DNA from: Lentisphaeria bacterium
GTDB taxonomy: Bacteria > Verrucomicrobiota > Lentisphaeria > Victivallales > UBA1829
Assembly: GCA_017623265.1 (NCBI GenBank)
Contig: JAGAPM010000221.1
Coordinates: 1-5,438, forward strand
DNA length: 5,438 nt
Direction: 5' to 3'
A program made the position numbers and the translations under genes. The notes under the pieces are model-generated. The model did not search any database. It saw nothing but the letters and a program-made list of their open reading frames with translations, and was not told where the DNA came from. Within the stretch, counting starts at the first letter, position 1, and every line of letters begins with the position of its first letter. This document shows, in pieces, positions 1 to 4,820 of the stretch.

Positions 1-16
1 TATGGGCTTGCCCATA
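1..16. repeat. Palindrome P1 (TATGGGC-TT-GCCCATA) at the window edge
   Basis: Perfect inverted repeat with 7-base arms around a TT centre, starting at the first base of the window, so it may extend further left. Its right flank continues GGTTAT. The same arms reappear at 129-148 around an AA centre, so the two copies are reverse complements at their core. It is outside any gene and is probably part of a dispersed extragenic palindrome family. The family is not recognised. Confidence 0.6.
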
Positions 17-40
17 GGTTATGGATTTACCCACGATTTT

Positions 41-57
41 GCGCTCTGCAGGAGCGC
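41..57. repeat. Palindrome P2 (6-base stem, 5-base loop)
   Basis: GCGCTC and GAGCGC are perfect complements around the loop TGCAG. The stem length, loop length and GC-rich stem match the two identical hairpins at 88-104 and 159-175, though the sequence differs. It lies between P1 and P3, outside any gene. The matching design suggests one family of small extragenic hairpins rather than a transcription terminator, because no T-tract follows on either strand. Confidence 0.5.
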
Positions 58-87
58 GGGAGCCGTCAGACATTTCCACCGTCTCCA

Positions 88-104
88 GCACGCCTTCAGC
101 GTGC
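88..104. repeat. Hairpin P3, first copy of a repeated 17-base palindrome
   Basis: GCACGC and GCGTGC pair around the loop CTTCA. The full 17 bases recur without change at 159-175, 71 bases downstream and in the same orientation. Flanking bases differ (left CCA here, CCG in the second copy; right AAATGG here, TTGTTT there), so the repeated unit is the hairpin itself. A REP-like element is the best general description. No T-tract follows on either strand here. Confidence 0.65.
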
Positions 105-128
105 AAATGGTATGGTATCTCTCTTTGA

Positions 129-148
129 CCTATGGGCAAGCCCATAGG
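129..148. repeat. Palindrome P4 (9-base arms, AA centre)
   Basis: CCTATGGGC and GCCCATAGG are perfect complements around AA, a 20-base near-palindrome and the longest stem in the window. It shares arms and part of the right flank (GGYTAT) with P1 at 1-16, but its centre is AA instead of TT, as expected of the same element read from the opposite strand. It sits 10 bases before hairpin P5. Confidence 0.65.
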
Positions 149-158
149 CTATCATCCG

Positions 159-175
159 GCACGCCTTCAGCGTGC
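159..175. repeat. Hairpin P5, second copy of the 17-base palindrome
   Basis: Identical over 17 bases to the hairpin at 88-104: 6-base GC-rich stem, CTTCA loop. Here it is followed on the plus strand by TTGTTTTA, which looks somewhat like an intrinsic terminator. However, no plus-strand gene is visible upstream in the window, and the identical copy P3 lacks the T-rich tail. I therefore read it mainly as a repeat unit, with a terminator role possible only for a gene outside the window. Confidence 0.6.
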
Positions 176-190
176 TTGTTTTACACTCAA

Positions 191-225
191 AAAATAAGAA
201 ACAGAGCTGCGCATACTCTCTTTGA
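191..225 (-). terminator. Possible weak intrinsic terminator of tgt
   Basis: Read on the minus strand, AAAGAGAG (225-218) can pair with CTCTGTTT (208-201) with one internal G-G mismatch and a 9-base loop. It is followed by CTTA and then six T (196-191). It lies about 50 bases after the tgt stop, the right place and orientation. The stem is AT-rich at its base and the T-tract is four bases away, so it is weak. It is the only hairpin plus T-tract seen downstream of tgt. Confidence 0.3.
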
Positions 226-246
226 CAGTTTTGCAACAGCCCCTTT

Positions 247-268
247 CCCCGCAATCCCCCCGCAATCC
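247..268. repeat. Tandem duplication, two perfect 11-base units
   Basis: CCCCGCAATCC occurs twice head to tail (247-257 and 258-268) with no mismatch, beginning 7 bases past the tgt stop codon on its downstream side. It is probably a local replication-slippage duplication. No function is suggested by the sequence. Confidence 0.7.
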
Positions 269-274
269 TTTCCC

Positions 275-1375
275 TTAAAGAATACTGTCGCCCTGTTCTT
301 CCAGCGTACCGTCGGCAATGGCGCCGCGGATCCGTTCCATGAGGGAGAGGAAATAATGGAGATTGTGGATCGTGAGCAGCCGGATGCCGAGAATCTCATC
401 CACGTTCAGCAGATGGCGCACGTATGCCTTGGAGAAATTCCGGCAGCAGTAGCAGCTGCAGCGGGGATCCAGGGGTTCATCCAGCACTTCCCGGTACCGG
501 GCGGCTTTTGCCTGAACGTTGGTGCCGCCCCGGAGGAATGCGGATCCGTGCCGTGCCAGACGGGTCGGCATCACGCAGTCGAACATATCGATCCCCCGCT
601 TGACGCCTTCCAGAATCTGTTTCGGGGTTCCGACGCCCATCAGGTATCGGGGTTTATCTTCCGGCAGATAGGGTGCGGTCCATTCCATGGCGTGGAACAT
701 TTCCTCTTCTTTTTCGCCCACGGAGACGCCGCCGATGGCGTAGCCGTTGAAGTCCAACTTTACCATCTCCTGCACAGCCCGTTCCCGCAGATCTTTGAAC
801 ACGCTGCCCTGAATGATCCCGAACATCTGCTGTCCATCGTTCAGGGGCTGATTGCGGGACATATCCGCCCAGCGCAGGGTGATCTCCAGCGATTTTTCCG
901 CCGCTTCGTGGGTGCAGGGGTAGGGGGTACATTCATCGAACGCCATCACAATATCCGAGTTCAGATTCCGCTGGATCTTAATGGATTCCTTCGGGCCGAG
1001 GAAAAAGCGGGATCCGTCGATATGCGAGGCAAACTCCACGCCGTCCGGCTTCATCTTGCGGAGGGGGGAGAGGCTGAACACCTGAAATCCGCCGCTGTCC
1101 GTCAGGATCGGGTGCTGCCAGTTTTCAAATTGATGCAGACCGCCGGCTTTGGCGATCAGTTCATCCCCCGGACGCAGAAACAGGTGATAAGTATTGCCCA
1201 GAATGATCTGCGCACCCAGCTCTTCCAGTTCGTACGGCGCCATGGCTTTGACGGTTGCTCTGGTCCCGACGGGCATGAAGACAGGGGTGCGGATCGTGCC
1301 GTGAGGCGTTTCCAGCAAACCGAGCCGGGCGTTGGAGCGGGGCGATTTTTTCAATAAGGTGTAATGTGAGATCAT
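275..1375 (-). CDS. tgt: Queuine/preQ1 tRNA-ribosyltransferase (tRNA-guanine transglycosylase)
   Basis: Cytoplasmic enzyme that swaps guanine-34 for preQ1 in the anticodon of GUN-type tRNAs (Asp, Asn, His, Tyr), the tRNA-level step of queuosine synthesis. The 366-residue product matches the usual bacterial length (about 375). The family signatures are in order: LTDSGGFQVFSL (91-102), with Asp93 matching the catalytic Asp89 of E. coli; DECTPY (147-152); GIIQG (186-190); YAIGGVSVGE (212-221); MFDCVMPTR (264-272), with Asp266 as the expected nucleophile; and a zinc site CxCxxC (Cys306, 308, 311) with a final ligand at His337, spaced as in the solved enzymes. The loop between nucleophile and zinc site is two residues longer than in E. 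coli. The start chosen is the ATG whose last bases form ATGA with the stop of the preceding gene; GGTGA lies 4 bases upstream. A longer upstream reading frame would run into the DJ-1-like gene and is rejected. It is the second gene of a two-gene operon. Confidence 0.96.
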   Translation of the reverse strand: MISHYTLLKKSPRSNARLGLLETPHGTIRTPVFMPVGTRATVKAMAPYELEELGAQIILGNTYHLFLRPGDELIAKAGGLHQFENWQHPILTDSGGFQVFSLSPLRKMKPDGVEFASHIDGSRFFLGPKESIKIQRNLNSDIVMAFDECTPYPCTHEAAEKSLEITLRWADMSRNQPLNDGQQMFGIIQGSVFKDLRERAVQEMVKLDFNGYAIGGVSVGEKEEEMFHAMEWTAPYLPEDKPRYLMGVGTPKQILEGVKRGIDMFDCVMPTRLARHGSAFLRGGTNVQAKAARYREVLDEPLDPRCSCYCCRNFSKAYVRHLLNVDEILGIRLLTIHNLHYFLSLMERIRGAIADGTLEEQGDSIL

Positions 1376-1932
1376 GCGTTCACCATCATTCCAGCATAAA
1401 GTTGAGCGACCTGTTCTGCGGTGAAGTCCAGCGCCAGAGCGATCTCTCTTGCGAAGTCGAAGGAGGCGCCGGGACCTTTGCCGGTCACAAGATTTTCTGT
1501 CCGCAGTGCCGGATCGCCGGAGAACTTCAGCGTTTCCGAGCCGGAAAGACCTTCGCAGCCGGGGTAACCGGTCACTGCTCTGCCGTTGATGATCCCCGCA
1601 CATTCCAGAACGATCGGCGCCGCACAGATGGCGCAGCACAGTTTGCCTGCCGAGTTCCGCTGACGCAGGACCTCTGCCAGATCAGCATTGTCCCGCAGAT
1701 TGGTTGCACCGGGCAGACCGCCCGGCAGGATCACGGCGTCGGCTGCAGAGAGATCCGTATCTTTCACAAGAGCGTCACATACGAGCCGGAACCCGTGAGC
1801 GCCGGTGACCTGCAGTTGATCCAGTCCGGCAAGAATGACCCGGCATCCCAGTCGTTTCAGTACATCGGCGGGAGTCAGCGCCTCGATTTCTTCAAAACCA
1901 TCGGCGAGAACGATCACGGCTGTTTTCTGCAT
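1372..1932 (-). CDS. DJ-1/PfpI family protein (YajL/ThiJ-like)
   Basis: A 186-residue cytoplasmic protein of the DJ-1 superfamily. Family members are linked to oxidative-stress protection, protein/nucleotide deglycation or chaperone activity; which of these applies here cannot be read from sequence. Diagnostic features are the N-terminal strand followed by DGFEEIEA, with Glu17 matching Glu18 of human DJ-1; LPGGLPGA (69-76); the nucleophile elbow AICAAP with Cys103 matching DJ-1 Cys106; and GPGASFDFA near the C-terminus. Tyr123 stands where DJ-1 has His126; E. coli YajL has Phe there, so this points to the YajL side of the family. AAGGA lies 6 bases upstream of the ATG, which supports the start. 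A TTGAAA/TAAATT promoter is seen further upstream. It overlaps tgt by 4 bases, so the two are very likely co-transcribed and translationally coupled. Family assignment is sure; biochemical activity is not. Confidence 0.93.
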   Translation of the reverse strand: MQKTAVIVLADGFEEIEALTPADVLKRLGCRVILAGLDQLQVTGAHGFRLVCDALVKDTDLSAADAVILPGGLPGATNLRDNADLAEVLRQRNSAGKLCCAICAAPIVLECAGIINGRAVTGYPGCEGLSGSETLKFSGDPALRTENLVTGKGPGASFDFAREIALALDFTAEQVAQLYAGMMVNA

Positions 1933-1938
1933 GGCGGT

Positions 1939-1943
1939 TCCTT
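1939..1943 (-). promoter_or_regulatory. Ribosome binding site of the DJ-1-like gene
   Basis: On the minus strand AAGGA lies 6 bases before the ATG at 1932. This is a normal Shine-Dalgarno spacing and supports that start codon. Confidence 0.7.
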
Positions 1944-1977
1944 TCTGTTTTTCTTGATCTGATCCATGTCCAGCTGA

Positions 1978-2005
1978 AATTTACAACTCTTTTCTGTTTT
2001 TTCAA
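1978..2005 (-). promoter_or_regulatory. Candidate sigma-70-type promoter of the DJ-1-like gene and tgt
   Basis: Read on the minus strand: -35 TTGAAA (2005-2000, 5 of 6 to consensus), a 16-base spacer, and -10 TAAATT (1983-1978, 4 of 6) preceded directly by TG. Transcription would start near 1971, giving a leader of about 40 bases. It lies in the only non-coding stretch between the two divergent transcription units. The same -10 hexamer appears in the candidate dnaA promoter. Confidence 0.45.
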
Positions 2006-2015
2006 GTGGAAAGGG

Positions 2016-2043
2016 TTGCTTTTTTCTCGCTCTATTGTATTTT
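2016..2043 (+). promoter_or_regulatory. Weak candidate promoter of the YgjP-like gene
   Basis: TTGCTT (2016-2021), a 16-base spacer and TATTTT (2038-2043, 4 of 6 to TATAAT). Transcription would start near 2050, just ahead of the ribosome binding site. It overlaps the region holding the opposite-strand promoter, so the two units would be divergently transcribed from about 70 bases of shared sequence. The match is modest. Confidence 0.3.
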
Positions 2044-2052
2044 ACTGACGAA

Positions 2053-2056
2053 AGGA
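2053..2056 (+). promoter_or_regulatory. Ribosome binding site that decides the YgjP-like start
   Basis: AGGA lies 8 bases before the ATG at 2065. The frame stays open back to a TTG at 2035, but that codon falls on the candidate promoter and has no ribosome binding site. The ATG at 2065 is therefore chosen. Confidence 0.65.
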
Positions 2057-2064
2057 ATCACGCA

Positions 2065-2844
2065 ATGTCTGCAGATGATCGAACAAATTCCCAACTGAAG
2101 TTGCTTCTCCCGGATGGCTCCCCGCTGATCTGCCGGGTCCGTACTTCGGCGCGTGCAAGAATGATCCGGATCCGGATCCTGCCGCCGGAGGGGGCAGTGG
2201 AACTGGTCCTGCCCCGCCGTGCCGATCCCGAAGAAGCAAAACGCTTTGCTCTTTCCAAAATGGATTGGATCATGCGCGCGAGAGATACCATGCTTCAGCA
2301 GAATACCGTAAAAAACAACGGCAGAACGGAAGACCGCTTCCCTCGTTCCCTGCCGCTCCGTTATCTGGGCGGCGATATGCCGGTGGAGTATGTTTTCAGA
2401 CCATGCTCATGGACCGCCGCAAAGTGCGACCCGGAAAAACGCCGGATCATTGTCACTGGAAATGTACTTGACCCGGATCGCGTCCGGGAGGCTCTCCGGG
2501 ATATGCTCAAACGCTGTACTGCCGATTTCCTGATCCCTCATTTTCACGGGCTGGCGGAAAAGTTCGCTTTCTCACCCGGAAATTGTACGATCCGGATCCA
2601 GAAGGGACGCTGGGGAAGCTGCTCGGCAAAAGGCGGCGCCATTTCTCTCAATGCCATGCTCCTGCTGCTGCCGGAGAATATTGTGGAATATATCCTGATC
2701 CACGAGCTGTGTCACCTCCGTCAGATGAACCATTCGGAACGGTTTTGGAAGGAGGTTGAAAAGTATTGTCCGGATTTTTTGAAACGGCGTCGGGATTTGC
2801 GGAAACTGGAAAAATATTTGATGGTATATTTCTGCGAAAACTGA
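2065..2844 (+). CDS. YgjP-like metallohydrolase (DUF45, M48-like zinc-binding fold)
   Basis: A 259-residue soluble protein with no signal peptide or membrane segment. The C-terminal half has the family hallmarks: GRWGSCS (181-187) with a following ISLN, then HELCH (213-217) and NHSERFW (222-228). This gives an HExxH zinc site with His213 and His217, Glu214 as likely catalytic base, and His223 as the probable third ligand. The N-terminal part (about 20-75) is the basic strand-rich region typical of the family; a run of GATCCG hexamers there encodes alternating Ile and Arg. E. coli YgjP is listed as a nucleotide (UTP) pyrophosphatase; other members sit beside type I restriction genes. Neither context is seen here and the substrate is unknown. 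The gene stands alone between a divergent operon and the long gap before dnaA, on the same strand as dnaA. Family assignment is strong, function weak. Confidence 0.9.
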   Translation: MSADDRTNSQLKLLLPDGSPLICRVRTSARARMIRIRILPPEGAVELVLPRRADPEEAKRFALSKMDWIMRARDTMLQQNTVKNNGRTEDRFPRSLPLRYLGGDMPVEYVFRPCSWTAAKCDPEKRRIIVTGNVLDPDRVREALRDMLKRCTADFLIPHFHGLAEKFAFSPGNCTIRIQKGRWGSCSAKGGAISLNAMLLLLPENIVEYILIHELCHLRQMNHSERFWKEVEKYCPDFLKRRRDLRKLEKYLMVYFCEN

Positions 2845-3140
2845 CAAAACTGATAAAAATATTGCAAATGAGAATCGTTCCTGCAATGTCAAAAACTTGT
2901 TCTGAACTGATCTTTTTTTGACGTATCTCATTGAAAAAAATTTTTTCCCAGCACAACTGAAAAATTTTCTAACTTTTTTCAAAAATGGACTTGACTTTTT
3001 GCTGTTGTGCATTCCGGATTTTGTCTTTTTCAAAAAAGTGTTTTCAGCACGAATTTTGCTAAATCAACAGTTTTGAAGAGGTTCGGCGGGAGTCAAGAGG
3101 GTTTTGGAAAAATATTTGTAAAAAATTTTCAGAAAATCAC

Positions 3141-3169
3141 TTGAGAAAAGAGCCTTTTGGTGGTAAATT
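3141..3169 (+). promoter_or_regulatory. Candidate dnaA promoter with extended -10
   Basis: -35 TTGAGA (3141-3146, 5 of 6 to TTGACA), a 17-base spacer, and -10 TAAATT (3164-3169, 4 of 6) preceded by TGG, which gives the extended -10 TGn element. Transcription would start near 3176, exactly at the DnaA-box match. The leader to dnaA would be about 170 bases. It is the best promoter match in the gap. Confidence 0.5.
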
Positions 3170-3175
3170 GTAGTA

Positions 3176-3184
3176 TGTTGATAA
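3176..3184 (-). promoter_or_regulatory. DnaA box (TTATCAACA), likely autoregulatory
   Basis: On the minus strand the nonamer reads TTATCAACA, 8 of 9 to the E. coli consensus TTATCCACA. It begins about seven bases after the -10 hexamer of the candidate dnaA promoter, so bound DnaA would cover the transcription start. Autorepression of dnaA through a box in its promoter is well established in E. coli. It may also serve an origin in the same gap. Confidence 0.5.
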
Positions 3185-3294
3185 CACGGCAGAAAATTCG
3201 GACCGGCCGGGTACATTCTGTGTTCCTGCCTGCGGAAGTTTTTGTTTGACGCGTGGCGTATCCGGAGACGGGTCATCGGCATTTGCTGCGCCGT

Positions 3295-3323
3295 GTGACA
3301 TCAGCAGAGCAGGTAATTAATTT
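3295..3323 (+). promoter_or_regulatory. Possible second, proximal dnaA promoter
   Basis: GTGACA (3295-3300, 5 of 6 to TTGACA), a 17-base spacer, and TAATTT (3318-3323, only 3 of 6). It would start transcription about 17 bases before the dnaA ATG. The -10 match is poor, so this is a weak alternative to the promoter at 3141-3169. Confidence 0.2.
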
Positions 3324-3346
3324 AACAGAAAATCAAAAGAAAAACA

Positions 3347-4789
3347 ATGGAAATGACGGTAACAGACGTTCAGCGCCTGTGGGGTGATGCTTGCGCTTAT
3401 ATCATAAGCAAATCTTCCTCGCTGTACGAAATATTTTTCAAAGGTGTAGTCGCATTATCTCTGGAAGATGGCGAACTCCTCCTGGGGATCGATAATGATT
3501 TCCTCGGGGGATGGATCATGGAGAACGAGCAGGCTTGCACGCAGCTGCAGGAAGCTATTACCTATGCTTTCGGGGAGCCGTACCGCTTCCGTTTTGAGTA
3601 CGGTTATGTGGTAGATAAAAATTCTGCCGCAACAGACGAAAGCCTTTACGATCAGTCGGAACCCGTTGTTGCGGAACCGGTTGCAGTGGAGGAGTCTCCG
3701 GTTGCAGCCGCTGCTCCTCATGAAGAAAATGAACTGGAAGGGCTGGTTCGTGTCACGGCTGAAAAATGCCTGCCCGAAAATACCTTTGAAAACTTTGTGG
3801 TCGGCGAAGAAAACCGTTATGCTTATACTGCCGCCACCACCGCAGTCAAATCGCCCGGTATGTGGAATCCGCTTTACATCTACGGCGGATCCGGTATGGG
3901 AAAAACCCATCTGATCCAGGCGGTCGCAAACGAAGTCGTCTCGCAGAAACGGGATGCAGTCGTCCGCTATGTGACCTGCGAAGAATTCCTGAACGAATAT
4001 GTTACTTCCCTCCGCAGCAAAACGGACTTCAAGTTCCGGGAGCGTTTCCGCAACGTGGACCTGCTCCTGATCGATGACGTTCACTTCCTCAGCGGAAACA
4101 AGGTGCAGCTTCAGGAAGAATTTTTCAATACATTCAACTCGCTGCACAATGCCGGAAAACAGATCATTCTGACCAGCGATAAACAACCTTCGGACATCCC
4201 CGGTCTGGAGAAACGGCTGGTCTCCCGCTTCCAGTCCGGAATGACGATGCAGATCACCGAATCCACCTTCGAAACGCGTCTGGCGATCCTCCGTCAGGTG
4301 CAGGATTCTATGACATGCAAGTTCCCCGATGCGGTCCTGAATTTCCTCGCAGCGCGGATCACATCCAATATCCGTCCTCTCAAGAGTGCTCTGGTCCGGC
4401 TTTCCGTCTTTGCCGCTGCCGGCATGGAGATCACCGTGGAACGTACCGGCGAGCTCCTGAGCGACCTGTTGGATAAGGAAGCAGAAGAAAAGAACAGCCG
4501 TCTTACCATTACGGAGATCCAGAAAGCCGTGGCGGAATATTTCGATCTGCAGGTGCGGGATCTGACCGGAAAGGCGCGTCCCCAGAAGATTGCGGAAGCA
4601 CGTATGATCGCCATGTACCTCTGCCGGAAACTGACCGGAAATACCCAGCAGGATATCGGGGCGGCATTCGGTGGCAGAACTCATTCCACCGTTCTGCATG
4701 CCATCAATCAGATCGAACAGGATTCTCAGAAAAACGAAGACCTGAAACATAAAATTTCCAATCTGCAGCGGCGTCTCCAGTTCAGCTGA
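3347..4789 (+). CDS. dnaA: Chromosomal replication initiator protein DnaA
   Basis: AAA+ ATPase that binds DnaA boxes at oriC, oligomerises with ATP, unwinds the origin and recruits the replicative helicase. It has 480 residues (E. coli 467). Domain I is about residues 1-90. An acidic Pro/Ala/Glu-rich linker (about 95-130) forms domain II. The AAA+ core has Walker A GGSGMGKT (180-187), Walker B LLLIDD (239-244), sensor 1 near ILTSDKQP (274-281), LEKRLVSRF (287-295) with Arg294 matching the arginine finger Arg285, and sensor 2 Arg343 within NIRPLKSAL. Domain IV has Arg411, matching the minor-groove Arg399, and the signature GGRTHSTVLHA (442-452). E. coli has GGRDHTTVLHA, so Asp433 is replaced by Thr445 and Thr435 by Ser447. 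The ATG at 3347 has no clear SD site, only A-rich sequence; a second ATG at 3353 is an alternative. dnaN does not follow; a PHP phosphatase gene lies 41 bases downstream. Confidence 0.97.
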   Translation: MEMTVTDVQRLWGDACAYIISKSSSLYEIFFKGVVALSLEDGELLLGIDNDFLGGWIMENEQACTQLQEAITYAFGEPYRFRFEYGYVVDKNSAATDESLYDQSEPVVAEPVAVEESPVAAAAPHEENELEGLVRVTAEKCLPENTFENFVVGEENRYAYTAATTAVKSPGMWNPLYIYGGSGMGKTHLIQAVANEVVSQKRDAVVRYVTCEEFLNEYVTSLRSKTDFKFRERFRNVDLLLIDDVHFLSGNKVQLQEEFFNTFNSLHNAGKQIILTSDKQPSDIPGLEKRLVSRFQSGMTMQITESTFETRLAILRQVQDSMTCKFPDAVLNFLAARITSNIRPLKSALVRLSVFAAAGMEITVERTGELLSDLLDKEAEEKNSRLTITEIQKAVAEYFDLQVRDLTGKARPQKIAEARMIAMYLCRKLTGNTQQDIGAAFGGRTHSTVLHAINQIEQDSQKNEDLKHKISNLQRRLQFS

Positions 4790-4820
4790 TCACAGATCAG
4801 ATGCGGTGCGCCCGGAAAGT

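Larger units (their letters stand above)
2845..3346. other. Gene-free AT-rich region upstream of dnaA; candidate oriC
   Basis: About 500 bases without a believable gene. The first 300 are strongly AT-rich, with tracts T7 (2913-2919), A7T6 (2934-2946), A5T4 (2960-2968), T6-C-A5 (2974-2985) and T5-C-A6 (3026-3037), then AT-rich sequence at 3104-3136. The last 170 bases are more balanced and contain the palindrome CCGGCCGG (3203-3210). Many bacterial origins lie next to dnaA and combine an AT-rich unwinding element with DnaA boxes. Here one good box (3176-3184) is visible and the other matches are 6 of 9 or worse, so the origin assignment is tentative. The region may serve only as dnaA control sequence. 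Open frames on the minus strand here are low-complexity products of the T-tracts and are not called. Confidence 0.4.

Noticed and set aside
2..1357. Long plus-strand open frame (451 codons) across the left end and tgt
   Set aside because: It is antisense to tgt, whose family motifs are unmistakable. The translated product has no recognisable domain, and its first 60 codons are the palindrome cluster.
2163..2180. GATCCG hexamer repeated three times in tandem
   Set aside because: It is inside the YgjP-like coding region and encodes the Ile-Arg alternation of a basic strand; codon choice explains it.
2861..2887. ATTGCA/TGCAAT inverted repeat as a terminator for the YgjP-like gene
   Set aside because: The stem is only 6 bases and AT-rich with a 15-base loop, and no T-tract follows directly.
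2572..3033. Minus-strand frame of 153 codons reaching from the YgjP-like gene into the gap
   Set aside because: The product is Lys/Phe-rich low complexity produced by A/T tracts, and it overlaps the conserved HExxH end of the YgjP-like gene on the opposite strand.
3061..3069. AAATCAACA as a second DnaA box
   Set aside because: It matches TTATCCACA at only 6 of 9 and lacks the two leading T positions; several equally poor matches occur in the AT-rich gap.
1865..3095. 13-base match TCGGCGGGAGTCA at 1865-1877 and 3083-3095
   Set aside because: One such match in a window this long is not surprising by chance, one copy is inside a coding gene, and nothing palindromic or positional supports it.
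3064..3282. Minus-strand 72-codon frame in the gap before dnaA
   Set aside because: It lies over the candidate dnaA promoter and DnaA box and shows no family motif.
3455..4750. Long minus-strand open frame (431 codons) inside dnaA
   Set aside because: It is the antisense shadow of dnaA and shows no protein family features; codon structure explains the open frame.
4786..4800. Short hairpin at the dnaA stop as an intrinsic terminator
   Set aside because: The 6-base stem has a 3-base loop, overlaps the stop codon and has no following T-tract, so read-through into the PHP gene is expected.
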